Assembly: GCF_900177715.1 (NCBI RefSeq)
Contig: NZ_FXWG01000004.1
Location: 22,782-86,781 of the forward strand
Source of the DNA: Altererythrobacter xiamenensis
GTDB lineage: Bacteria > Pseudomonadota > Alphaproteobacteria > Sphingomonadales > Sphingomonadaceae
Direction: 5' to 3'
Length of the DNA stretch: 64,000 nucleotides
The translations under genes were made by a program, and so were the position numbers. The notes under the pieces are model-generated. The model was not told where the DNA came from, did not search any database, and worked only from the letters and a program-made list of their open reading frames with translations. Positions 29,343 to 38,524 of the stretch are shown in pieces (position 1 is the first letter of the stretch; every line of letters starts with the position of its first letter).

Positions 29343-30140
29343 TCAGCCCTTCGGCGGCATGGGAATGAAGGCCGAGGTACGCCGCTTGTAGTCCGCGTAT
29401 TTGTCGCCTTTCGACTTATCCATGCCCTTCTCCAGCAGCGCTACGCCCGACCATTTGGTGAGCGTGAAGCTGAGGAACAGCGGACCGATCACCGTTGCTG
29501 CCGCAACCCACCAACCGGCAGAGGCCGCCGCGATCCAGATGCCCCACCAGGCCATGAAGTCGCCGAAATAATTGGGGTGCCGCGTGTATCGCCACAGGCC
29601 GGTGTCGAGCACCTTGCCCTCGTTCGCCGGATCGGCCTTGAACCGCGAAAGCTGCCAGTCGCCGACCCATTCGAAGAATATGCCGATCAGATAGACGCCA
29701 AGCCCGACCAGCGCGAGGCCGCTGATTGGCTCCGTGCCGCCTGCCTCCAGGATGCCATATTGCGCCGGGCTCGAAACCATGAACAGCAGCACGGCCTGCA
29801 TCAACCAGACCTTGACCAGCGCTGCGAAGGCGAAATTGCCCTTCTCGCGGTCCTTCTTGAGGATCAGCTTGTAACGCTTGTCCTCGCCCTCGTGCCGCCA
29901 GCGCCGCAGCAGGTAGATGCCGAGCCTCAGGCCCCAGGCGACCGTCATCCCCATCAACAGCGTCGCGAGCGGTCCGCGCTCGGCCAGTTGCAGCCAGCTG
30001 ACGAAGGCCATCAGCGCCATGCCCGCGCCCCAGAACGCATCGATGAAACTCACGTCGTCGATCCGCACCGAAATCACCCAGAGGATCAGCACGACCCCCA
30101 GCAGGATGACGGCATTGGTTGCGAGGGCCTCAATTATCAT
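29343..30140 (-). CDS. DUF1295 membrane protein (steroid 5-alpha-reductase-like fold)
   Basis: A 265-residue inner-membrane protein with about six hydrophobic segments. The DUF1295 signature is seen in RIDDVSFIDAFWGAGMAL at the start and, near the C terminus, LDTGLWRYTRHPNYFGDFM followed by GPLFLSFTLTKWSGVALLEK. The RHPNYFG motif is shared with isoprenylcysteine methyltransferases and sterol reductases that bind NADPH or SAM-type cofactors. The substrate is unknown. It overlaps the acyltransferase stop by 11 bases, so the two are cotranslated. Confidence 0.9.
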   Translation of the reverse strand: MIIEALATNAVILLGVVLILWVISVRIDDVSFIDAFWGAGMALMAFVSWLQLAERGPLATLLMGMTVAWGLRLGIYLLRRWRHEGEDKRYKLILKKDREKGNFAFAALVKVWLMQAVLLFMVSSPAQYGILEAGGTEPISGLALVGLGVYLIGIFFEWVGDWQLSRFKADPANEGKVLDTGLWRYTRHPNYFGDFMAWWGIWIAAASAGWWVAAATVIGPLFLSFTLTKWSGVALLEKGMDKSKGDKYADYKRRTSAFIPMPPKG

Positions 30141-30780
30141 CGCGTATCTCCCCCTGTTGCGCGATCAGCCCCCGCGCCTGTGCTTCGAGCACCTTGAAAC
30201 GTTCGTAATCCGGCAATTTCGAACGGAACCAGCCTGCCAGTTTGAGCAAATCCTCGCCATAATTGCCAGTCGGCCATAATGGCGGTCCGAAGCCCACGAC
30301 ATTGCGGTCATTGTCGGCATAGGCGGGCACGATCGGCACGCCTGCGGCCATCGCAATGCGGTAGAAGCCCGATTTCCACGTGCCGTCGCTGCCGCGGGTT
30401 CCCTCGACCGCGATGACCAGCGCCAGCTCATCTCGCCGTGCGAACTCTGCCGCCACCTGGTCGACGACATCGGTCGGCTTGGTCCGGTCGACCGAGATCC
30501 CGCCCATGTCGAACATGAAATTGCGCATGAAGCCCTGGAACAGCGTGTGCTTGCCCATGAAGTTGGGCTGCACGCCCTGTTCGTGGGTTGCGCCGGTAAA
30601 GAACACGAAGTCCCAATTGGAGGTGTGCGGCGCGCCCGCGATGACATATTTGGTCAGGTCGCGCGGCAGGTGCCCGTCGAGCTTCCAGCCCTTGCCGTGA
30701 TAGATCGCGATGATGATCCGCCGCACGATCCGCGACAGGATGGAGCGCTTGCGATGCGCACCAGACGATTTATCGGACAT
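30130..30780 (-). CDS. 1-acylglycerol-3-phosphate-type acyltransferase
   Basis: A 216-residue PlsC-family acyltransferase. Catalytic block I is APHTSNWD (H-x4-D), block III is VIAVEGTRG with the Glu that binds glycerol phosphate, and block IV is the proline-rich GVPIVPAYAD. A basic N terminus suggests membrane association. It is likely to move acyl groups onto lysophospholipid, consistent with a possible lipid-linked operon with DUF1295. The exact acceptor is unknown. It is 62 bases downstream of mccB. Confidence 0.92.
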   Translation of the reverse strand: MSDKSSGAHRKRSILSRIVRRIIIAIYHGKGWKLDGHLPRDLTKYVIAGAPHTSNWDFVFFTGATHEQGVQPNFMGKHTLFQGFMRNFMFDMGGISVDRTKPTDVVDQVAAEFARRDELALVIAVEGTRGSDGTWKSGFYRIAMAAGVPIVPAYADNDRNVVGFGPPLWPTGNYGEDLLKLAGWFRSKLPDYERFKVLEAQARGLIAQQGEIRDDN

Positions 30781-30842
30781 GCCCTCTCCCTTGACGCTAC
30801 GGCGTAGCAGCTACGCAGCGGAAAGCGAGAAGGTTTCAATCG

Positions 30843-32453
30843 TCACATCCTGAACACGCCGAATTGCGGACGTTCGGCGATCGGCGCTTCGAGGGTTGCG
30901 GCAAAGGCTAGGCCGAGCACATCGCGGGTCTGGACCGGGTCGATCACCCCGTCATCCCACAGCCGCGCGGTGGCGTAATAGGGATTGCCCTCATCCTCGT
31001 ATTTCTGGCGGATCGGCGCCTTGAACGCTTCCGCCTCTTCCTCGGACCATTTGTCCGCATCGCGGTGAACCGTGGCGAGGACGGAGGCCGCCTGCTCGCC
31101 GCCCATCACGGAGATGCGCGCATTGGGCCAGGTGAAGAGGAAGCGCGGTTGATAGGCTCTACCGCACATGCCGTAATTGCCCGCGCCGAAGCTGCCGCCG
31201 ATCACTACGGTGATCTTGGGCACGGTGGCGGTGGCGACGGCTGTCACCAGCTTCGCGCCATGCTTGGCGATGCCTTCCGCCTCATATTTACCGCCGACCA
31301 TGAAGCCGGAGATGTTCTGGAGGAACAGCAGCGGGATACGGCGCTGGCAGGCGAGTTCGATGAAATGCGCGCCCTTTTGTGCGCTTTCGGAGAACAGCAC
31401 GCCATTGTTGGCGAGGATCGCCACCGGCATGCCCCAGATATGCGCAAAGCCGCAGACCAGCGTGCTGCCGAAATGCTGCTTGAACTCGTGGAACTCGCTA
31501 CCGTCGACCAGCCGCGCGATCACTTCGTGCACGTCATAGGGCGCGCGCACATCCTCGGGCACCAGCGCATAGAGATCGTCCGCGTCGAACTTGGGCGGGC
31601 GCGGTTCCTTCAGCTCGACATTCCTGGCCTCGGCAAAATTGTCGCCCAGATGGCTGACGATATCGCGAACGATGGTGAGCGCGTGCTCGTCATTCTCGGC
31701 AAGATGATCGACCACGCCCGACTTCTTGGCATGGAGGTCGCCGCCGCCCAGATCCTCAGCTGATATTTCCTCGCCCGTTGCCGCCTTCACCAGCGGTGGC
31801 CCGGCAAGGAAGATCGTGCCCTGATTGCGCACGATCACCGTCTCGTCGCTCATGGCGGGGACATACGCCCCGCCCGCGGTGCAGCTGCCCATGACGCAGG
31901 CGATCTGCGGGATCCCCTGGCTGCTCATATTGGCCTGGTTGAAGAAGATGCGGCCGAAATGGTCGCGGTCCGGAAAGACCTCCGCCTGGTGCGGCAGGTT
32001 CGCCCCGCCACTGTCGACGAGATAGATGCACGGCAGGCGGTTCTCCATCGCGATTTCCTGCGCGCGGAGGTGCTTCTTCACCGTCATCGGATAATAGGTG
32101 CCGCCCTTCACCGTGGCATCGTTGCATACGATCATGACCTGTCGGCCCGAAACGCGGCCGATCCCCGCGATCAGCCCCGCGCCGTTGATCGCGTCCTTGC
32201 CATACATGCCGTTGGCGGCGAGTTGGCCGATCTCCAGGAAGGGCGAACCCGGATCGAGCAGGCGCTCGACCCGCTCGCGCGGAAGCAGTTTGCCGCGCGA
32301 CACATGGCGCTCGCGGCTGCCTTCCGAGCCGCCGAGTGCCGCCTCGGCGACAGCACTGCGCAAGTCTTCGGCAAGGCCCTTGTTATGCTCGAAACGCGCC
32401 TTCGCATCAGGCGCGTCGCGGTCGAGCGTGGAGGTGAGAACGGATGCGGTCAC
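30843..32453 (-). CDS. mccB: Methylcrotonoyl-CoA carboxylase beta (carboxyltransferase) subunit
   Basis: A 536-residue biotin-dependent carboxyltransferase, moving CO2 to 3-methylcrotonyl-CoA in leucine breakdown. It contains the two crotonase-like halves: N-terminal [20 protein letters not shown] and [19 protein letters not shown], then [20 protein letters not shown] [20 protein letters not shown] and C-terminal [19 protein letters not shown]. The presence of isovaleryl-CoA dehydrogenase just upstream fits the leucine pathway rather than propionyl-CoA. The biotin-carrying MccA is not in the window. GTG start overlaps the previous stop (GTGA). Confidence 0.94.
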   Translation of the reverse strand: MTASVLTSTLDRDAPDAKARFEHNKGLAEDLRSAVAEAALGGSEGSRERHVSRGKLLPRERVERLLDPGSPFLEIGQLAANGMYGKDAINGAGLIAGIGRVSGRQVMIVCNDATVKGGTYYPMTVKKHLRAQEIAMENRLPCIYLVDSGGANLPHQAEVFPDRDHFGRIFFNQANMSSQGIPQIACVMGSCTAGGAYVPAMSDETVIVRNQGTIFLAGPPLVKAATGEEISAEDLGGGDLHAKKSGVVDHLAENDEHALTIVRDIVSHLGDNFAEARNVELKEPRPPKFDADDLYALVPEDVRAPYDVHEVIARLVDGSEFHEFKQHFGSTLVCGFAHIWGMPVAILANNGVLFSESAQKGAHFIELACQRRIPLLFLQNISGFMVGGKYEAEGIAKHGAKLVTAVATATVPKITVVIGGSFGAGNYGMCGRAYQPRFLFTWPNARISVMGGEQAASVLATVHRDADKWSEEEAEAFKAPIRQKYEDEGNPYYATARLWDDGVIDPVQTRDVLGLAFAATLEAPIAERPQFGVFRM

Positions 32454-32731
32454 GATGTTTCTTTCGTTTGCTTCGTGTCGCCGTTCGCGGCGAACAGATA
32501 GCGGTAGACGCCGATCAGGTTGATAACGAGCAGGCCGATATTCTGCCAGCCGATGCCCTGTCCTTCGTCATTGAGGAAGCCCCAGGCGATCAGCGCGATC
32601 GAGCTCGTCACGAAAATGACGAAGCCCCAGCCGGTCGGCCGCGTGCCGAGGTTGAGCGACACGATCAGTGCCGCGATCAGCCCGGCTCCTGCGCCATACC
32701 ATTGCAGGATGGTGAGGGTGGTTTCGCTCAC
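32450..32731 (-). CDS. Small membrane protein between ivd and mccB
   Basis: A 93-residue protein with three hydrophobic segments ([56 protein letters not shown]). It starts with GTG inside the ivd stop (GTGA) and ends inside the mccB start (GTGA), so it is translationally chained to both. The layout resembles the CBU_0592-like small membrane family; I do not know a function. Confidence 0.8.
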   Translation of the reverse strand: MSETTLTILQWYGAGAGLIAALIVSLNLGTRPTGWGFVIFVTSSIALIAWGFLNDEGQGIGWQNIGLLVINLIGVYRYLFAANGDTKQTKETS

Positions 32732-33909
32732 CCCGCCGCCCCGATCAACTCACGGCCGATCAGCATTCGCCGGATCTCGTTGGTGCCCGCGCCGATGTCG
32801 AGCAGCTTGGCATCGCGCATGTAACGCTCGACCGGCCAGTCGAGCGTGTAGCCTGCGCCGCCCAATGCCTGCACGCTTTCGGCAGCGACCCTGAAGGCAT
32901 TCTCCGAAGCCAGCAGGATCGCGCCCGCCGCGTCGAAGCGCGTCGTCTGGTCGTTGTCGCAGGCCTTCGCCACCGCGTAGGTGTAGGCGCGCGCCGATTG
33001 CAGCGCGACATACATGTCAGCGACCTTTGCCTGCATCAGCTGGAAACTGCCGATCGGCTTTCCGAACTGCTTGCGTTCGCGCAGATAGGGGATGACCGTG
33101 TCGAGGCAGGCCTGCATGATGCCAAGCTGAAGCCCGGCGAGCACGACGCGCTCGTAATCGAGCCCGCTCATGAGCACGCCGACGCCGCCGTTGACCGGCC
33201 CCATCACGCGGTTTTCGGGCACGAAGCAATCGTCGAACACCAGCTCTGCCGTGGGCGAGCCGCGCATGCCGACCTTCTCGATCTTCTGGCCGATCGAAAA
33301 GCCCTTATCTCCCTTCTCGATCAGGAAGGCGGTGATGCCGCGCGAACCGGCATTCCCGTCGGTCTTGGCATAGACCACCAGCGTATCGGCATAGGTCGCA
33401 TTGGTGATCCAGAACTTGGTGCCGTTGAGGACATAGCCCTCGCCGCGCTCGTCCGAGACGGCTTCGGCCTTCAGCTTCATCGAGACGACGTCCGAACCGG
33501 CGCTGGCTTCGGACATGGCGAGGCTGCCGACATGCTCGCCCGAGATCAGCCCGGGGAGATATTTCGCCTTCTGCTCGTCATTCCCCCAGCGGCGGATCTG
33601 GTTGATGCACAGGTTCGAATGCGCACCATAGGATAGGCCGAGCGAGGCAGAGGCGCGGCTGACTTCCTCCACCGCGATCACATGTTCGATGTAGCCGAGG
33701 CCGAGGCCGCCATCTTCCTCGTCCACGGTAATGCCGTGCAGGCCAAGCTCGCCCATCTGCTTCCACAGCTCGTCCTGCGGGAAATAGTCTTCGCGGTCGA
33801 TCTTCTCCGCCAGCGGGGCAATCTGCTCGTCGGCAAAGCGGCCGACGCTCTCGCGGATCATCTGAGCGCTTTCGCCGAGCTGGAAGTCGAAATCGGGGGT
33901 GGCACGCAT
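32728..33909 (-). CDS. ivd: Isovaleryl-CoA dehydrogenase
   Basis: A 393-residue FAD acyl-CoA dehydrogenase. Seen: N-terminal helical domain with LGLHGITVDEEDGGLGLGY, beta domain MSEASAGSDVVSMKLKA and KFWITNATYADTLVVYAKTD, and C-terminal AKLLDIGAGTNEIRRMLIGR. The WPVERYMRDAKLL and AGTNEIRRM patterns, together with the operon with mccB, point to isovaleryl-CoA dehydrogenase of leucine catabolism. It sits at the divergent promoter shared with the HWE kinase gene. Confidence 0.93.
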   Translation of the reverse strand: MRATPDFDFQLGESAQMIRESVGRFADEQIAPLAEKIDREDYFPQDELWKQMGELGLHGITVDEEDGGLGLGYIEHVIAVEEVSRASASLGLSYGAHSNLCINQIRRWGNDEQKAKYLPGLISGEHVGSLAMSEASAGSDVVSMKLKAEAVSDERGEGYVLNGTKFWITNATYADTLVVYAKTDGNAGSRGITAFLIEKGDKGFSIGQKIEKVGMRGSPTAELVFDDCFVPENRVMGPVNGGVGVLMSGLDYERVVLAGLQLGIMQACLDTVIPYLRERKQFGKPIGSFQLMQAKVADMYVALQSARAYTYAVAKACDNDQTTRFDAAGAILLASENAFRVAAESVQALGGAGYTLDWPVERYMRDAKLLDIGAGTNEIRRMLIGRELIGAAG

Positions 33910-34098
33910 AATCAGCCTCTATTCGGAAATTTTGTTACGCGCCGCCCATACCAGCGCTGGGACGCGGCGCAAATGGTGCAGCCGCCTCGGTTAAACGCGG
34001 TCAGGCACTTTGGTGTCCTTTCGACGGCGAATTCGGCCCTTCAATTGCGATTTGTCCTTTCGCCTCAATTCTGTATGGAACCCGATCGGACGAGTCGC

Positions 34099-35616
34099 AT
34101 GAAAACTGTACAGCTTCATCCGTGGCCCCCCGGGCAGCCGCCGTCTCCTGCATATTGCGGGGAGGACGCGCGCGCCTCGATTCTTGCAACCTACGGGCTG
34201 GACGCGCTCGAGGACGATCCCGAACTTTCGGAAATCACCACATTCGCCGCGAACCTGTGCAATGCGCCGATCGCGCTGGTATCTCTGGTGGAAAGGGAAC
34301 GGCAGCGTTTCCTTGCGAGGGCAGGGCTCGAAGAAAGCGAGACGCCGCGCCCCACGTCCTTTTGCGCGCATGCCATGCTCGAACCCGAGCCGATGGTCAT
34401 CAAGGACGCCAAGGACGATGACCGCTTTTCGACGAATCCGCTCGTCACCGGCCATCCTTACATACGGTTCTATGCCGGTTCGCCGCTCATAAGCCATGAG
34501 GGCGCGCCGCTTGGTTCGCTCTGCGTCATCGATACCGAGCCCCGTGAAGAAGGGCTGACGCCGCTGCAGATGGAAGGGCTGCAGGTGCTCGCCGCCAGCG
34601 TGATGCGTCGCTTGCGCCATCGCCGCGAAAATCTCGAACAGCTTGCGGTGATCGCGGAAAGCGAGAAAAAGTTTCGGCTGGTTGCAGATTCGATCCCCGA
34701 CATCGCCTGGTCGACCGACATCCACGGGGAGCCGGTGTTCTGCAATCGCCGCTTCTTCGAGTTCACCGGCCACAAGCCGGGCGATCTCTCCGCCGACATG
34801 TTCCAGAATTACTGGTTGCCCGAAGAGCGCGATCATTGGCTCGAAGACTGGCAAAAGACGTTCGAGGCGGGCGAGCCCTACGAAGCCGAATACAAGTTCC
34901 GCCGGAACGACGGCAGATACGTGTGGATGTTGTCGCGCGCCCTTCCGCTGCACGATGCGAATGGCGAGATTACCGGCTGGTTCGGCACGCTTACAGATAT
35001 CGACGATGCTCACCGCCAGAAGGAAGAGCGCGAGCTGCTCGCCGGTGAGCTGGCGCACCGCATCAAGAATATCTTCTCGGTCATCTCGGGCCTGATCTCG
35101 CTGCGGTCGCGCGGCGATGAGAAGCTCGAGACCTTCGGCCAGGAACTCACCGCCGCCATCCGCTCGCTCGGCCGCGCGCAGGATTTCGTGCGCCCGCTCG
35201 ACAGCGAGAAAAGCGACGAACTCGTCGCGCTGCTCGATATCCTCATGGCGCCGTATCAGGACGGTGCCGGCAAACGGGTGGCACTCGCCGGCGACCGGGT
35301 CGAAGTGGGACCGCGCGCCGCAACGCCCCTCGCGCTGATCTTTCACGAATTGGCCACCAACGCAGCCAAGTATGGCGCGCTTTCCGAAGCCGACGGCCGC
35401 GTGACGATCGCGATAGAGCGAACCGATGATTGCGTGACCATCGCCTGGCAGGAGCATGGCGGTCCCCCGGTGCACGAGCCGAGTTCGCTAGGGTTCGGCT
35501 CTCGCCTCATCGACATGGCGACGCGCAACCAGCTGGGCGGAAGCCTCGACAAGCAATGGGATGCGGATGGGCTGGCGGTGAGTATCACACTCCCGCTCGA
35601 ACGGATCGGAGCCTGA
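34099..35616 (+). CDS. GAF-PAS HWE-family sensor histidine kinase
   Basis: A 505-residue soluble kinase with a GAF-like domain (about 30-180), a PAS domain (about 190-320, with FTGHKPGDL and FRRNDGRYVWMLSRALPLHD), and an HWE-type catalytic region: phospho-His in ELAHRIKNIFSVISGLISL, N-box FHELATNAAKYGALS, and WQEHGGP as the W-x-E signature. No transmembrane segment, so it senses cytosolic signals (redox, light or small ligand; cofactor residues are not evident). No response regulator is adjacent. HWE kinases in this order often feed the general stress response; that is inference. A GGACGAG site precedes the ATG. Confidence 0.9.
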   Translation: MKTVQLHPWPPGQPPSPAYCGEDARASILATYGLDALEDDPELSEITTFAANLCNAPIALVSLVERERQRFLARAGLEESETPRPTSFCAHAMLEPEPMVIKDAKDDDRFSTNPLVTGHPYIRFYAGSPLISHEGAPLGSLCVIDTEPREEGLTPLQMEGLQVLAASVMRRLRHRRENLEQLAVIAESEKKFRLVADSIPDIAWSTDIHGEPVFCNRRFFEFTGHKPGDLSADMFQNYWLPEERDHWLEDWQKTFEAGEPYEAEYKFRRNDGRYVWMLSRALPLHDANGEITGWFGTLTDIDDAHRQKEERELLAGELAHRIKNIFSVISGLISLRSRGDEKLETFGQELTAAIRSLGRAQDFVRPLDSEKSDELVALLDILMAPYQDGAGKRVALAGDRVEVGPRAATPLALIFHELATNAAKYGALSEADGRVTIAIERTDDCVTIAWQEHGGPPVHEPSSLGFGSRLIDMATRNQLGGSLDKQWDADGLAVSITLPLERIGA

Positions 35617-35682
35617 GGCTTGGCGCGGGCTACTTTGCAGCCTAGCCTGCAGTGCATTGCCAACTGACAGCAGGATATATCC

Positions 35683-36168
35683 ATGCGCCTCTCCCCAGCC
35701 CTGCTAGCCCTTGCAACTCCTGCGGCCTTTGCAGTTTCCGCATGCACGCCGGAGAGCGAAACTGGTAGCGAGGCAGCCACAACCAGCGAGCCGAGCGAGG
35801 AGGCTCAGCCGGAAGCGCCCCAAAGCGATCTGACCCTGGCCGAAAGCGGCTGGCTGGTCGTGGGCGAGGACGGTGCAGTCTACACAACCATGCTCGACCC
35901 GGACGGCACCTATCGCGATTTCCGCAATGGCGAAGCGCTGCAAAGCGGCGAGTGGGAAAAACGCCAGGCGGATGAAGTGTGCTTCGTCCCTTCCGACAAT
36001 GGCAAGGCGGGCGACTGCTGGACCCTGGGAACGCTCGAGCGGGACAACACCCTGCGCGCCACCGATAGCGAGGACCGCGCGGTCGAACTGCGCAAGATCA
36101 GCTATGTCGGCCCCGGAGAGGGGGATGATGAAGGGGACGGCGAGGACGATCAGGGGAGCGGGGAATAG
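35683..36168 (+). CDS. Predicted lipoprotein, unknown function
   Basis: A 161-residue predicted lipoprotein with signal and lipobox AVSAC near residue 21, an acidic Glu/Ser/Thr-rich linker (TSEPSEEAQPEAPQ), a central domain with GWLVVGEDGAVYTTMLDPDG and two cysteines (DEVCFVP, GDCWTLG) probably bridged, and an acidic C-terminal tail. AGGATATATCC precedes the ATG. The fold is not recognised; it lies just before the osmoprotectant ABC genes but 26 bases away, so it could be cotranscribed. Confidence 0.8.
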   Translation: MRLSPALLALATPAAFAVSACTPESETGSEAATTSEPSEEAQPEAPQSDLTLAESGWLVVGEDGAVYTTMLDPDGTYRDFRNGEALQSGEWEKRQADEVCFVPSDNGKAGDCWTLGTLERDNTLRATDSEDRAVELRKISYVGPGEGDDEGDGEDDQGSGE

Positions 36169-36194
36169 GCATCGCGGAGGGCACTCCCGCACCC

Positions 36195-36971
36195 ATGCCG
36201 CCTGACGCGTCCTCCGACGCGCCGCTGATCGCGTTCGAGACGGTTTCGAAGGTTTACGGTCCCGTCGTGGCAGTCGACGCGGTGAGCCGTTCGATCGCCG
36301 CGGGTAGTTTCGTCGCGCTGGTCGGCGCATCGGGCTCGGGCAAGTCCACGCTCCTCAAGATGGTCAATGCGCTCGAAGCGCCGAGCGAGGGGCGCGTGAT
36401 GTTCGAAGGCGAGGATGTGACCGCGCTCGACCCGCCGACGCTCCGCCGCCGCATCGGCTATGTCTTCCAGGGTATCGGTCTGTTCCCGCATATGTCGGTG
36501 GCAGAGAATATCGCAATCGGCCCACGCCTGGGCGGCGAAAGCCTGACCAGGGCGCGGATCGCCGAACTGCTCGAACTGGTCGAGCTAGAGGCTGACCTCG
36601 CCGCCCGTATGCCCGACGAGCTTTCGGGAGGCCAGCGCCAGAGGGTCGGCGTCGCACGTGCGCTCGCCAATGATCCGCACCTGCTGCTGATGGACGAGCC
36701 CTTCGGCGCGCTCGATCCGATCACCCGCGATGCGTTGGGTGAGCGTGTGCGGGCACTGCACGAAAGGCTGGGCCTGACCACCGTGATGGTAACGCATGAC
36801 ATGGCCGAGGCGTTGCTGCTGGCCGACCGCGTGCTGGTGATGGATGCAGGCTGCATCGTCGCCGACGAAACGCCGGGCGGCTTGCTGGCGGGCAAGGGCG
36901 GCGAGATCGCGCAGGGGCTCGTTGCGGTGCCGCGCGCGCAGGCGGAAAAGCTCGCGGCGATGGAGCGATGA
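36195..36971 (+). CDS. Osmoprotectant ABC transporter ATP-binding protein
   Basis: A 258-residue ATPase subunit of an OpuC/ProV-type importer. Walker A is LVGASGSGKSTLL, signature is ELSGGQRQRVGVARAL, Walker B is LLLMDEPFGALD, H-loop MVTHDMAEALLLAD. The FEGEDVTALDPPTLRRRIGY and LGLTTVMVTHDM segments are typical of the glycine betaine/choline group. No CBS regulatory tail is present. The next gene overlaps by four bases (ATGA) and supplies permease and binding protein. Confidence 0.93.
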   Translation: MPPDASSDAPLIAFETVSKVYGPVVAVDAVSRSIAAGSFVALVGASGSGKSTLLKMVNALEAPSEGRVMFEGEDVTALDPPTLRRRIGYVFQGIGLFPHMSVAENIAIGPRLGGESLTRARIAELLELVELEADLAARMPDELSGGQRQRVGVARALANDPHLLLMDEPFGALDPITRDALGERVRALHERLGLTTVMVTHDMAEALLLADRVLVMDAGCIVADETPGGLLAGKGGEIAQGLVAVPRAQAEKLAAMER

Positions 36972-38524
36972 GCGACTTCTGGGCAAGCCTGATGGGGCTG
37001 GGCGACCAGCTTGCCGCGCATGTGCTCTTATCCGCCTCGGCAATCGCGCTCGGCATTCTGGTCGCGCTGCCGCTGGCGGTCTGGGCCAGCCGTTCGGAGG
37101 CGGTCGCGCGCGTGACTTTGGGCTTTGCCAGCCTGGTGCAGACGATTCCCGCGCTGGCGCTGCTCGCGCTGTTCTTCCCGATCCTGCTCAGCCTGCGCGC
37201 CGTGTTCGGAGAAGGGTTGCCGACGCTCGGCTTCCTGCCCGCGCTCCTCGCACTCGGCCTCTATGCGCTGCTGCCGATCCTCAGGAATGCGGTGACCGCG
37301 CAGGCCAATCTCGACCCCGGCGTGCTCGAGGCGGCGGACGGCGTGGGCATGACCGCGGGGCAGAAGCTGCGGCTCGTCGAAGCGCCGCTCTCCGCCCCCT
37401 TCATCATGGCGGGCATCCGTACGGCATCGGTCTGGACCATCGGCGCGGCGACGCTCGCCACGACGATCGGCCAGAAGAGCCTGGGCGATCCGATCTTTGC
37501 CGGTCTGCAAACGCAGAACTGGGCGCTAGTGCTGGCGGGCTGTTTCGCCTCAGCCGGGCTGGCGCTGGTCGCCGACGGCCTGCTCGGCCTGATCGAGCGC
37601 GGGCTGCGCGAGCGGCGCAAGGGTTTCTGGATCGCCGGGCTTCTAGCCGTCGCGGTGGGTGTGGCTGCGGCGCTGATCGCGCAATTCGCCCCGCAATTAG
37701 GGGGTGCCCGCCAAGAGGATCGCGTGGTTATCGGGGCCAAGGGCTTTTCCGAGCAATATATCCTCGCGCGGCTGATCGGGCAGCGGCTAGAGCGCGCGGG
37801 CTATACCGTCGACTATCGCGACGGGCTGGGTTCGGCAGTCGCACACAGCGCGGTTGCGAGCGGGGAGATCGACCTGCTGGTCGATTACACCGGCACGATA
37901 TGGACCAATTCCATGGAACGCGAGGATAACCCGCCGCGCGACGAAATGATCGCGGCGATCACGCAGTGGGAGGACGAGACAAGCGGGACGCTGGTCCTCG
38001 GCCGGATGGGCTTCGAAAACGCCTACGGGCTGGCGGTGCGAGCCGAGCTTGCCAGCGACAGGAACCTTACGTCGATCGATGACCTCGCTCGCGTAGCGCC
38101 GCAATACACCGTCGGCGGTGACCCCGAGTTCTTCGAGCGCCCCGAATGGATCGCGGTGCGCGATGCCTATGGCCTGCGCTTTGCCGAAACGCGCAATTTC
38201 TCTCCGACCTTCATGTATAACGCGCTGCGTTCGGGAGAAGCGCAGGTAATCGGTGCCTATACTTCGGACGGGCGGATCGCGGCGGACAACCTCGTCGTGC
38301 TGGAGGATCCTCGCGGCGCTTTCCCCAATTACGATGCTATCCTGCTGGTCAGCCCCGAACGGCGCGACGAAGAGCGCTTGCTCGAGGCGCTGCGCCCGCT
38401 GATTGGCGCTATCGATGTGGAGGCAATGCGCGCCGCGAACCTCTCGGTCGATCGCGATGAGAACAAGCTGCGTCCGGCTGAAGCCGCGCGCATATTGGCA
38501 AAAGAGATTGGATTGGGATCCTAA
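36968..38524 (+). CDS. Osmoprotectant ABC permease fused to substrate-binding domain
   Basis: A 518-residue fusion. Residues 1-about 215 are a five- or six-helix ABC permease (ALPLAVWASRSEAVARV, then AADGVGMTAGQKLRLVEAPL as the coupling EAA loop). After a hydrophobic linker, residues about 245-518 form an OpuC-type binding domain (VIGAKGFSEQYILARLIGQR, DYRDGLGSAVAHSAVASGEI, DLLVDYTGTIW). The binding domain is tethered in the outer face. Substrate is likely betaine, choline or similar, but aromatic-cage residues cannot be confirmed. Its stop overlaps the convergent midA stop. Confidence 0.9.
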   Translation: MSDFWASLMGLGDQLAAHVLLSASAIALGILVALPLAVWASRSEAVARVTLGFASLVQTIPALALLALFFPILLSLRAVFGEGLPTLGFLPALLALGLYALLPILRNAVTAQANLDPGVLEAADGVGMTAGQKLRLVEAPLSAPFIMAGIRTASVWTIGAATLATTIGQKSLGDPIFAGLQTQNWALVLAGCFASAGLALVADGLLGLIERGLRERRKGFWIAGLLAVAVGVAAALIAQFAPQLGGARQEDRVVIGAKGFSEQYILARLIGQRLERAGYTVDYRDGLGSAVAHSAVASGEIDLLVDYTGTIWTNSMEREDNPPRDEMIAAITQWEDETSGTLVLGRMGFENAYGLAVRAELASDRNLTSIDDLARVAPQYTVGGDPEFFERPEWIAVRDAYGLRFAETRNFSPTFMYNALRSGEAQVIGAYTSDGRIAADNLVVLEDPRGAFPNYDAILLVSPERRDEERLLEALRPLIGAIDVEAMRAANLSVDRDENKLRPAEAARILAKEIGLGS

